DNA of 64,000 nt, from positions 3,782,001 through 3,846,000 of the forward strand of contig OZ241994.1 in assembly GCA_965204525.1 (NCBI GenBank). The letters are read 5' to 3'. This DNA is from Bin5 sp965204525 (GTDB taxonomy: Bacteria; Chloroflexota; Anaerolineae; Caldilineales; Caldilineaceae). Position 1 is the first letter of the stretch. Every line of letters starts with the position of its first letter. Positions 56,987-64,000 of the stretch are shown piece by piece. Position numbers and translations under genes: made by a program. The notes beneath the pieces are model-generated. The model saw only the letters and a list, made by a program, of their open reading frames with translations. It made no database searches and had not been told where the DNA came from.

Positions 56987-58558
56987 ATGGACTTGTTAGG
57001 CGTAGTTGCCATTATCGTCGCGGCCTTGATTGGCGCGGCCATCGTCGGGTATCTCATATATTTTGCCTATCGACGCGGGTTGACAGCTGGCGTGAGTCAG
57101 GAGATGGAGCGGCAGGAACGCGCTGTGCAGAGCGCCGAGGCCCAGGCGGCCCAGATTCTTACGGAAGCCGAGGCAGAAGTTCAACGCCAGCAGCTTGCTC
57201 TGAAGGAGGAAGAGGTACGAATACGCAGCGAACTGGACGCCACACGCACCCGCCAGCGCAGAGATCTGGATCGTAGTGAAAGCCGCCTGCGCAATCGTCA
57301 GGAGCAGATCGATAAACGGGTCGATCAGCTCGAAGACCGCGAACGCAAACTGAACCGGAGAGAAAGCGGCCTCGACAAACGTACGGCAGATCTGGAAGCC
57401 GCCGAACAACAGCGCAATGAAGAGCTGCAGCGCGTGGCCCATATGACCCAGGAAGAGGCCAAAGAGATTCTGCTCCAGGAGGCGGAAAGGAACTCGCGGC
57501 AGGAGCTTGCCCGCACAATTCGTGAGGTTGAGGCGGAGACCCAGGAGATCGCCGAACGCCGCGCCAGAGAGATCATCACGCTGTCTGTGGAACGGATCGC
57601 CAGCGAGCACGTCACCGAATATTCCGTCAGCGCTGTCAACCTGCCATCCGATGAGATGAAGGGACGAATAATTGGGCGGCAGGGGCGAAACATTCGCGCC
57701 ATCGAACAGGCGACAGGCGTTGATCTGGTCGTGGACGACACACCGGAAGCGATCCTGATCAGCAGCTTCGACCCTGTGCGACGCGAGGTTGCTCGCATCT
57801 CCCTCAGCAAACTGGTCTCCGACGGTCGCATTCATCCGGCCCGCATCGAGAAAGAGGTCGAGAGGGCCCAACAGGAAGTGAATCAGGTTATTCAGGAGGC
57901 TGGGGAGCAGGCCCTGATCGAGACCAATACACAGGGGCTGCACAGAGAAATCCAGAGACTGCTCGGTCGTCTGAAGTTCCGCACCAGCTACGGGCAAAAT
58001 CAGTATTACCACGCGATCGAAACCGCCCATCTGGCAGCCGTGATCGCCGAAGAGCTACACGCAGATGTGAAGACGAGCCGTCTTGGGGGTCTGCTGCACG
58101 ACCTTGGCAAGGCCGTCAGCCATGAGATCGACGGCCCGCACGCCATCGTCGGCGGTGAAATCGCCAAGCGGTACGGGCTCAATGCCAAGGTCGTCAACTG
58201 CATCGCCAGCCATCACGGCGAAGTCGAACCGGAATCGATCGAAGCCATCATCGTGGCGGCGGCGGACGCCATCAGCGGCGCACGGCCGGGCGCGCGCCGC
58301 GAAAGTCTCGAAGCGTATATCAAACGGGTGACGGCCCTGGAGGATATTGCCAACAGCTTTGAGGGGGTGAATCAGACATTCGCCATTCAGGCCGGCCGCG
58401 AGATCCGGGTGATCGTGCAGCCGGACGAAATCGACGATCTGCAGGTCATCGAACTGGGGAAAAACATAGCCAGTAAGATCGAAGATAACCTGGAATATCC
58501 GGGACAAATTCGCGTTACCGTTATTCGCGAGACCCGCGCCGTTTCCCACGCTACCTAG
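56987..58558 (+). CDS. rny: ribonuclease Y
   Basis: A 523-residue RNase Y, the membrane-bound endonuclease that starts mRNA decay in many bacteria lacking RNase E. One N-terminal membrane helix (about 3-25), a long charged coiled coil (about 30-205), a KH domain (about 215-280, with G-R-I-I-G-R-Q-G-R-N-I-R), and an HD domain (about 335-430) with G-L-L-H-D-L-G-K-A as the metal site. ATG 56987 follows AAGGGG and is preferred over GTG 56957. ricT, whose product binds RNase Y in Bacillus, lies immediately downstream on the opposite strand. Confidence 0.97.
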   Translation: MDLLGVVAIIVAALIGAAIVGYLIYFAYRRGLTAGVSQEMERQERAVQSAEAQAAQILTEAEAEVQRQQLALKEEEVRIRSELDATRTRQRRDLDRSESRLRNRQEQIDKRVDQLEDRERKLNRRESGLDKRTADLEAAEQQRNEELQRVAHMTQEEAKEILLQEAERNSRQELARTIREVEAETQEIAERRAREIITLSVERIASEHVTEYSVSAVNLPSDEMKGRIIGRQGRNIRAIEQATGVDLVVDDTPEAILISSFDPVRREVARISLSKLVSDGRIHPARIEKEVERAQQEVNQVIQEAGEQALIETNTQGLHREIQRLLGRLKFRTSYGQNQYYHAIETAHLAAVIAEELHADVKTSRLGGLLHDLGKAVSHEIDGPHAIVGGEIAKRYGLNAKVVNCIASHHGEVEPESIEAIIVAAADAISGARPGARRESLEAYIKRVTALEDIANSFEGVNQTFAIQAGREIRVIVQPDEIDDLQVIELGKNIASKIEDNLEYPGQIRVTVIRETRAVSHAT

Positions 58559-58623
58559 CGCGCACTCTCTGGCAGGGCGCCGAATTCGTCTGTATTCCCT
58601 GACGCGCCGTGCGGGAACGCGCC

Positions 58624-59493
58624 CTATTCCTCGCCTGCGCGCCGTTTGACGGTGCAGCCGCCGCAGGTGCCGCAGCCCCCGTCCTTTTCCTTCTTCCCCG
58701 TAATCAGTTCCGAAAGTCCGAACTCGGCCAGGACGTTATTCTCAAGCAGAACCGTAACGCTTTCCTTAAGCGGGTGCAGGTGACGAATCCGGCCTTTGCC
58801 CTGGTGCGTCGTCACCTCTGCCCCGACTTTCGGCATCTTCTTGTTTGCCTTCTTGTAGATCGGATCCTCATAAGAAAGGCAACAGAGCAGCCGGCCGCAG
58901 ACGCCGCTGATCTCGTCCTGATTCAGAGGCAACTGCTGGTTTTTCGCCTGCCGGATGCTCACCGAGGCAAACTCGCGCAACCAGCTGGTGCAACAGAGCT
59001 GGCGGCCGCACTTGCCCACGCCGTCCAGCAACTTGGCCTCGTCGCGCACGCCAATCTGGCGCATTTCGATGCGCGTGTGAAAAGTGCGGGCCAGATCGCG
59101 TACAAGCGCACGGAAATCAACCCGCTGCTCCGCGGCGAAGTAGACGGTCAGCCTGCCGCCCTCGTAGTTGTATTCACAGCGATGCACTTTGATGTTCAAT
59201 CTGTGTGCCTTCGCCTTCTCGCGGCAGATGGACACCGCCTCGGCCTGCTTCTCTTTCCAAAGATCCTTCTGCAAAAGGTCCCAGGGCGTTGCCCGGCGAA
59301 CGACACGCTTGATGTCACCGACGATTTCGTTGCTGGAAACATTGTGCGGCCCTTGCACGATCTGCACCAGGTCCCGGCCTTTGACCGTATCCACGATTAC
59401 ATAGTCTTTCGGCGCCAGATCCGTGTGGTGAACCGGGTCGAAGAAGTATATTTTTGTAACGGGTTTGAATTGGGCTCCGACTACGATGGGCAT
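58624..59493 (-). CDS. ricT: RicT/YaaT (PSP1 domain) Fe-S protein
   Basis: A 289-residue PSP1-family protein. The PSP1 core (about 60-190) contains two Cys motifs, G-K-C-G-R-Q-L-C-C (about 162-170) and G-V-C-G-R-L-L-C-C (about 197-205). In Bacillus, RicT with RicA and RicF carries [4Fe-4S] clusters and directs RNase Y to operon mRNAs. A C-terminal C-G-T-C-G-G-C adds further cysteines. It follows holB by 73 bases, as in Firmicutes (holB-yaaT), and converges on rny. RicA and RicF are not visible here. The start is placed at M-P-I-V-V-G. Confidence 0.92.
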   Translation of the reverse strand: MPIVVGAQFKPVTKIYFFDPVHHTDLAPKDYVIVDTVKGRDLVQIVQGPHNVSSNEIVGDIKRVVRRATPWDLLQKDLWKEKQAEAVSICREKAKAHRLNIKVHRCEYNYEGGRLTVYFAAEQRVDFRALVRDLARTFHTRIEMRQIGVRDEAKLLDGVGKCGRQLCCTSWLREFASVSIRQAKNQQLPLNQDEISGVCGRLLCCLSYEDPIYKKANKKMPKVGAEVTTHQGKGRIRHLHPLKESVTVLLENNVLAEFGLSELITGKKEKDGGCGTCGGCTVKRRAGEE

Positions 59494-59566
59494 AGTAGAT
59501 TCTCCATGATCGCTGCCGCGACAGACACTGTAACGGACCGCTGCAAGCGTACTTCAGCGCCGCTTG

Positions 59567-60655
59567 TCAGGCGTACGGGCGCGGCATCTGCAAAAGAAGC
59601 ACGTCCAGCGCCAGCCCTGTATTGACTGTATGCCGCAGGTAACCCTCGATGCGGCTTAACGTGCGCAGATAGGCCTGAACATCGCCGGGGCGAAAGTCAC
59701 CGGCCGCTTCCGCCAGCGTGTCCAGTAGATCGATGTTGGCGCACTGCTCCAGACAGCCGGACTGCGCCAACATGACATCGCGCCACCAACTCGTCCACAG
59801 GCCAAGCAGGGTGAACAGTCGAGTCTGGTTGCGCGCAGCCGCCAGCTTCTGCGCAAAAGCAAGGCGAGCCACCCGGCTGCTGCGACTCAGTTCCTGCAAC
59901 TCCGCCAGCCGCTCGCTCCTTTCCGTCAGCGGCTCCGGCTGGCCGATCTGTTCAACCGCCCAGCCCAGGCAGCCGTTCGCCAAACGTGCCAGCAGCGCGG
60001 CCTGCTGCGGAGATGCGCCCCAGCGAGCCCGCAGCGCGTCTTCCATGATCCGCTCCCCAAGGGGCCGCAACGCCAGCACTTGGCAGCGGCTGACGATCGT
60101 TGGCAAAAGAGCGGACCGGTCCTGGGCGGTCAGACAGAGGACTACGTGCGGCGGCGGCTCTTCCAGAGTCTTCAGCAGTTTATTGGCGAAGCTGACGTGA
60201 GCCCTGTGCGCGTCCTGAATCAGAAAGATTTTGTAGCGCCCCTCCAGCGGGTGCAGCAACGCCTGACGAACGATGTCGGCCGCCTGTTCAGCACGATGAA
60301 GGCCATTCTCCCTGTCCGGCTGACCGTTGCGGTCGGTCGGCGGCAGCAAAATGAAATCGGGATGGCTGCCGGACTGCATGAGACGGCATGCGCGGCAGTT
60401 CGCGCATGCCTGCCCGTCAACTGATTCCTTGCATAGAAGCGATTGAGCAAAGCAGCGAGCCAGGGTCGACTTGCCCACCTGGGCCGCGCCCTCAAACAGA
60501 TAGGCATGGCGCAGCGTGTCATGCCGGATACCATTCTGCAACAGTTTGACAGCCCACTGATGGCCTACGACCGGGCCTTCAGCCACCTGTATCTCCTTCT
60601 CTTGATCTATGGCGGCATACCGCGGCATTTTATCACACTGCCAATCGGCGGACAA
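59567..60655 (-). CDS. holB: DNA polymerase III delta' subunit
   Basis: A 362-residue clamp-loader subunit. Walker A is G-A-A-Q-V-G-K-S-T (about 56-64), followed by a zinc module with four Cys (C-K-E-S..A-C-A-N-C-R-A-C), and I-F-L-I-Q-D-A-H-R with L-L-K-T-L-E-E-P-P and sensor S-R-C. TTG 60655 with GGAGAG upstream gives the full length. ATG 60628 is the alternative. It lies after the rplL terminator and before ricT. The sliding-clamp gene is not nearby. Confidence 0.9.
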   Translation of the reverse strand: MSADWQCDKMPRYAAIDQEKEIQVAEGPVVGHQWAVKLLQNGIRHDTLRHAYLFEGAAQVGKSTLARCFAQSLLCKESVDGQACANCRACRLMQSGSHPDFILLPPTDRNGQPDRENGLHRAEQAADIVRQALLHPLEGRYKIFLIQDAHRAHVSFANKLLKTLEEPPPHVVLCLTAQDRSALLPTIVSRCQVLALRPLGERIMEDALRARWGASPQQAALLARLANGCLGWAVEQIGQPEPLTERSERLAELQELSRSSRVARLAFAQKLAAARNQTRLFTLLGLWTSWWRDVMLAQSGCLEQCANIDLLDTLAEAAGDFRPGDVQAYLRTLSRIEGYLRHTVNTGLALDVLLLQMPRPYA

Positions 60656-60713
60656 GCACTCTCCAATTTTCGGGCTGCGCCCACAGTTCCCGGTTGCTGT
60701 CTACCAGGACCCC

Positions 60714-60753
60714 GAAAAAAAGGGGTGCATCCACAACCGGATGCACCCCTTTG
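60714..60753 (-). terminator. strong intrinsic terminator after rplL
   Basis: On the minus strand AAAGGGGTGCATCC, a six-base loop and GGATGCACCCCTTT, followed by further T residues. It lies 19 bases after the rplL stop and separates the ribosomal operon from holB. Confidence 0.93.
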
Positions 60754-60771
60754 ATTGGTCCGCCAGAAAGG

Positions 60772-61152
60772 TTACTTGATCTCTACAGTTGCCCCTTCGG
60801 CCTCCAGCTGGGTTTTGGCCTCTTCGGCGACATCCTTTGCCACACCCTGCACCACGGGCGCCGGCGCGCTCTCGACCAACTCCTTAGCCTCTCGCAAGCC
60901 AAGGCTTGTTACCGCGCGCACAGCCTTGATGACGTTGATCTTCCTGGCCCCCATATCGGCGAGGATCACGTCAAACTCCGTCTGCTCTTCCGCCTCTTCT
61001 TCAACTTCAGCTGCGGCGCCGGCCACTCCGGCCACCGCCACAGATGCCGCAGCGCTCACGCCCCACGACTCCTCAAGCATCTTCACCAGTTCAGCGGCTT
61101 CCAGAAGCGTTAGCTCGTCCAGCTGTTCTTTGATTGCATTCAGGTCTGCCAT
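60772..61152 (-). CDS. rplL: 50S ribosomal protein L7/L12
   Basis: A 126-residue L7/L12. The N-terminal dimerisation helix (about 1-35) is followed by an Ala/Glu-rich hinge (about 35-52) and the C-terminal domain that recruits translation factors (F-D-V-I-L, K-I-N-V-I-K-A-V-R, T-S-L-G-L-R-E-A-K-E-L-V-E). It forms the stalk with L10. The start follows GGGAG. Last gene of nusG-rplKAJL. rpoB, its frequent downstream partner, is absent and a terminator comes instead. Confidence 0.97.
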   Translation of the reverse strand: MADLNAIKEQLDELTLLEAAELVKMLEESWGVSAAASVAVAGVAGAAAEVEEEAEEQTEFDVILADMGARKINVIKAVRAVTSLGLREAKELVESAPAPVVQGVAKDVAEEAKTQLEAEGATVEIK

Positions 61153-61247
61153 TTTTTGGAGTTCTCCCTATTGTCTGTTTCTGTCTGTTTCCTGTCTCGA
61201 CGATTCAACGTTGCCTGTAGGAGGGGGTTGAATCCCTCTGCTTACGC

Positions 61248-61784
61248 TCAGGCGGCCTCTGCCTGCGCATCGGCGTGCGCTTTGACGACCCGTGCCAGGC
61301 TGACCCCTGGTTCGTTGACGACGCGGGCAAGCTGCGTGGCCGGCGCAATAATTGTCGCCAGCAGCTTCGCCAGCATCTCTTCCCGCGTGGGCAGATCGGA
61401 CAGAGCCTCGGCGCCGGCGGCATCCAGAACGTTCTGCTCCAGGATTCCGCCTTTGATCCCGATAATCTCGTCCAGGTCCCCAAGGCCGTCCTTCAACGCC
61501 TTCACGCCTCTGCCGATATCTTCGCCGACAAATGCGACCGCATTCGGCCCTTCCAACAGCTCGTCCAACGCCTCGGTGACCCCTCTGCTCTCCAATGCAA
61601 GCCGCATAAGCCGGTTCTTCACGACCATGTAGGACGTATCCGCCTCTTTGAGGCTGGCGCGCAGCCCGTTGATCTGCGAGACGGTGGAGCCGCGATAGTC
61701 CGTGAACACCACAGCGGAAGCGTCCTCCAGGTGTGAGGTGTACAGCGCGACGAGCTCTTCCTTCTTCTCTCGACTAAGTGCCAA
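61248..61784 (-). CDS. rplJ: 50S ribosomal protein L10
   Basis: A 178-residue L10, the base of the L7/L12 stalk. It opens M-A-L-S-R-E-K-K-E and has F-T-D-Y-R-G (about 27-32), V-V-K-N-R-L and P-T-R-E-E-M-L-A-K-L-L. The start is TTG 61784 with a G-rich Shine-Dalgarno (GGGGG) about 8 bases upstream. The gene is preceded by a leader of about 230 nt with its own promoter. Confidence 0.96.
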   Translation of the reverse strand: MALSREKKEELVALYTSHLEDASAVVFTDYRGSTVSQINGLRASLKEADTSYMVVKNRLMRLALESRGVTEALDELLEGPNAVAFVGEDIGRGVKALKDGLGDLDEIIGIKGGILEQNVLDAAGAEALSDLPTREEMLAKLLATIIAPATQLARVVNEPGVSLARVVKAHADAQAEAA

Positions 61785-62012
61785 TGGACATTCCCCCTTT
61801 CTTCAGGAATCCTGCGGGGACGCGTGCAAATCCGCCCTGAGCCCCCTCCAATCTCCGGCGGGCGCTGTAAACAGAAACGCCCTTGCCATGCAGACAAAGG
61901 CGTAACAAGCGACTCTTCCCGTACAACGGCGGTCAGGTCGCTGTGTTCAGCCCTTGGCCGGCTGCGCATCTCGGCGCATTTACTTTCGCGGCGCGAATAC
62001 CGACTGTCTGCG
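61785..62012 (-). ncRNA. L10-type leader of rplJL
   Basis: About 230 nt of transcribed leader between the predicted start and rplJ, without a gene. Position and length match the ribosomal protein L10 leader, where excess L10(L12)4 binds the mRNA and represses its own synthesis. The minus strand has G-rich and C-rich segments (GGCGUUUC...CGCCCGCCGG) able to fold. I assign it by location and cannot confirm the consensus fold. Confidence 0.45.
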
Positions 62013-62018
62013 GAACTG

Positions 62019-62046
62019 AGTATCGTATGCGGTTAAAACGTGCCAA
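62019..62046 (-). promoter_or_regulatory. candidate promoter of rplJL
   Basis: On the minus strand TTGGCA (62046-62041), 16 bases, GATACT (62024-62019). It follows rplA by about 37 bases. It would give the stalk genes extra expression over L1/L11, as their higher copy number per ribosome requires. Confidence 0.5.
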
Positions 62047-62082
62047 TTCTACCTTACAGCCCCAGGCAGTGCCAAATCGGGC

Positions 62083-62796
62083 CTACGCCGCCTTGAGCAT
62101 CGAGGCCGCATTGACATCAACGCGAACACCCGGCCCCATCGTGCTGGTCAGCGTCACCCGCTTCAGATAGATACCCTTGATAGCCGAAGGCCTCGCTGAC
62201 ATGATCGCTTCCATCACGGAAGTGAAGTTGTCGAGTATCTGCTCGCCGCTGAAGCTCGCCTTGCCGATCGGCACATGGACATTGCTTGTCTTATCGACGC
62301 GAAACTCCACGCGGCCCAGGCGGGTCTCCTGAATGACGCGCGGCAGTTCGTCGGCCTGCACAATCGTACCGGCTTTGGGGCTGGGCATCATTCCCCTGGG
62401 GCCGAGCACGCGACCCAGCCGGCCGACCACCCGCATCATATCCGGTGTGGCGAGAACGACATCAAAATCAAGCCAACCATCCTGAATCCGCTTGGCAAGA
62501 TCCTCGCCGCCGACATAGTCGGCGCCGGCCTCCTCGGCTACGCTTACGCCATCCGCGCCGGCAAAGACCAGAATGCGCACGACTCGGCCCGTGCCGTGGG
62601 GAAGGGTCACCACGCCCCGCACCTGCTGGTCGGCGTGACGGGGGTCAACACCGGTGCTCAGATGCACCTCCACCGTCTCATCGAACTTGGCCGTCGCGCC
62701 GTCCCGCATCAGGTCAACGGCTTCAGCCGGCTGGTACTGCTTGATCCGGTCGATCTTGCTGCGCGCTGCGTTGTAGCGCTTACCATGTTTTGGCAT
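62083..62796 (-). CDS. rplA: 50S ribosomal protein L1
   Basis: A 237-residue L1 of usual length, binding 23S rRNA at the mobile stalk and often its own mRNA. Recognisable blocks are F-D-E-T-V-E-V-H (about 39-46), L-P-H-G-T-G (about 68-73), G-L-V/R-V-L-G-P-R-G-M-M-P-x-P-K-A-G-T (about 127-145), and V-E-F-R-V-D-K. AAGGAG precedes ATG 62796. It follows rplK by 99 bases. Confidence 0.97.
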   Translation of the reverse strand: MPKHGKRYNAARSKIDRIKQYQPAEAVDLMRDGATAKFDETVEVHLSTGVDPRHADQQVRGVVTLPHGTGRVVRILVFAGADGVSVAEEAGADYVGGEDLAKRIQDGWLDFDVVLATPDMMRVVGRLGRVLGPRGMMPSPKAGTIVQADELPRVIQETRLGRVEFRVDKTSNVHVPIGKASFSGEQILDNFTSVMEAIMSARPSAIKGIYLKRVTLTSTMGPGVRVDVNAASMLKAA

Positions 62797-62895
62797 AGTT
62801 CACTCCTTGTGGTGCAAACGGGGCACGGGCGTGCGCCCCTCCCACCTATGAATTAACAGTTTCTGCAGGCCCGCAATCCAATCTGCAGCTCCCGC

Positions 62896-63321
62896 CTAGT
62901 CGACAACCGTTACTCCCATACTGCGGGCCGTCCCCCGCACCATCTGCATGGCGCTGTCTATGGGGATATTGCCCAGGTCCTTCAGTTTTACCTCGGCGAT
63001 CTCCCGCACCTGCTGATTGGTGATCTCCCCCACCAGCTCCGTATTGGGAATGCCGCTGCCTTTATCGATCCCGGCCGCCTTCTTGATCAGTTCGGCCGCC
63101 GGCGGTGTCTTGGTAATGAATGTAAACGACTGATCCTGGAAAATCGTGATCTCGACCGGAACGACCTGTCCCATCTGACTCTGTGTACGCGCATTATACT
63201 CCTTGCAGAAGCCCATGATATTGACGCCATGCGGGCCCAGCGCCGTGCCTACCGGTGGGGCAGGGTTGGCTTTGCCGGCCGGGATCTGCAACTTGACAAC
63301 TGCTTTGACTTTCTTCGCCAT
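62896..63321 (-). CDS. rplK: 50S ribosomal protein L11
   Basis: A 141-residue L11, the usual length, part of the GTPase-associated centre. It opens with V-K-L-Q-I-P-A-G-K-A-N-P-A-P-P-V-G and has A-L-G-x-x-G-V-N-I-M-x-F-C-K and the C-terminal RNA-binding segment M-V-R-G-T-A-R-S-M-G. AAGGAG lies upstream of ATG 63321. It sits 18 bases after nusG. Confidence 0.98.
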   Translation of the reverse strand: MAKKVKAVVKLQIPAGKANPAPPVGTALGPHGVNIMGFCKEYNARTQSQMGQVVPVEITIFQDQSFTFITKTPPAAELIKKAAGIDKGSGIPNTELVGEITNQQVREIAEVKLKDLGNIPIDSAMQMVRGTARSMGVTVVD

Positions 63322-63339
63322 CTCGCCTGCTTCTCCTTA

Positions 63340-63978
63340 TTACGTATCCCGTTCCAATTGGAGGAAGTCCACCTCCACCGGCGTTTCCCGGTTGAAGAAA
63401 CTTACCATGACGCGGGCTTTGCCCTTCTCTGGCTCCAGCGTATCGACGACACCTGTGAACTCGGCAAACGGGCCCTCGATAATTCGGACGCGCTCGCCCA
63501 CATCGAAGCTGACCTTGACGCGCGGTTCGTCCGACTCGATGCGGCTCATGATGTGATTCACTTCGGCCTGGCTCAAGGGGCTCGGCTTGTTTCCCATGCC
63601 CACAAAACTGGTTACGCCCGGGGTATTGCGCACCACATACCAGCTGTCCTCATCCATGATCATCTCGATGAGAATATAACCGGGAAAAACCTGCCGCTCT
63701 ACCTCGCGGCGAATGCCTTCCTTGATCTCGATCTCGGTTTCGGTAGGTACCACAATTTGCAGAATCCGGTCGGTCATGTTCATCGATTCCGCCCGGTGTT
63801 CCAGATTCTTCTTTACCTTGTTTTCCTTGCCCGAATAGCTGTGCACCACATACCATTCCGCTCTCGGGCCGGCCGGCTCCTCTTCAGTGGTTGCGGACGC
63901 CTCATCCTCCACCAGTTCGGAAACCGCCCCGTCTTCCTGCAATTCAGCCTCGGCGCCTGCATTCGTTATATCGCCCAC
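63340..63978 (-). CDS. nusG: transcription termination/antitermination factor NusG
   Basis: A 212-residue NusG. An acidic extension of about 40 residues precedes the NGN domain (W-Y-V-V-H-S-Y-S-G-K-E-N-K-V, then P-G-Y-I-L-I-E-M), and a KOW domain follows (about 150-210, F-x-V-G-E-R-V-R-I-I-E-G-P-F-A). GTG 63978 is the start because AAGGAGG ends five bases before it. The frame also runs to the window edge, but the longer version would contain the ribosome site inside the coding region. It couples RNA polymerase to Rho or ribosomes. First gene of nusG-rplK-rplA-rplJ-rplL; secE would be expected just beyond the edge. Confidence 0.95.
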   Translation of the reverse strand: MGDITNAGAEAELQEDGAVSELVEDEASATTEEEPAGPRAEWYVVHSYSGKENKVKKNLEHRAESMNMTDRILQIVVPTETEIEIKEGIRREVERQVFPGYILIEMIMDEDSWYVVRNTPGVTSFVGMGNKPSPLSQAEVNHIMSRIESDEPRVKVSFDVGERVRIIEGPFAEFTGVVDTLEPEKGKARVMVSFFNRETPVEVDFLQLERDT

Positions 63979-64000
63979 AGATTCCTCCTTGCGCGTCACA

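Overview
The window looks like a chromosomal segment of a high-GC bacterium, most probably a member of the Chloroflexota (Caldilineae/Anaerolineae-like). This placement is inferred from protein style (Thr/Pro-rich linkers behind lipoprotein or membrane anchors, many Opp-type transporters, RNase Y with RicT, frequent GTG/TTG starts) and not from a database search. No insertion sequence, prophage or CRISPR array was seen, and the DNA looks chromosomal throughout.

Layout. 0-3.6 kb: the tail of a probable enolase-superfamily enzyme, a DapA/NanA-type aldolase with a good promoter, and a convergent TPR lipoprotein. 3.8-13.9 kb (+): an Opp-type ABC importer locus (ATPase, membrane-anchored Asp-box beta-propeller protein, membrane-anchored solute-binding protein, two permeases, second ATPase). 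14.0-19.7 kb (-): a complete rRNA operon, 16S-tRNA-Ile(GAU)-23S-5S, with promoter, terminator and two clear rRNA-processing stems. 19.8-35.4 kb (-): ten consecutive transporter-related genes: an IrtAB/YbtPQ-like ABC pair, a FhuF-type ferric reductase, an Opp/Nik/Cnt-like importer with fused ATPases, and a heterodimeric ABC exporter whose degenerate subunit is present twice, one copy frameshifted. I read this as a probable metallophore or siderophore-iron uptake island.

36-42 kb (+): an OmpR-type response regulator and the translation/envelope block rpsB-tsf-pyrH-frr-uppS-cdsA. 42-49 kb (-): a second asymmetric ABC exporter pair, rpe, an M50-CBS protease, a DUF971 protein and a slipin. 49.3-52 kb: a DUF3048/SH3 surface protein and a GNAT-like protein. 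52-58.6 kb (+): three DnaA-box-like sites, dnaA, recA, recX and rny (RNase Y). 58.6-64 kb (-): ricT, holB, rplL, rplJ (with a leader), rplA, rplK and nusG.

Functional links worth noting: ricT sits next to rny (in Bacillus their products act together) and next to its usual neighbour holB; recX follows recA; rpsB-tsf-pyrH-frr-uppS-cdsA and nusG-rplKAJL are conserved orders. The most distinctive parts are the 15.5-kb FhuF/IrtAB/Opp cluster and the Opp locus whose two extracytoplasmic proteins end in similar C-terminal membrane anchors.
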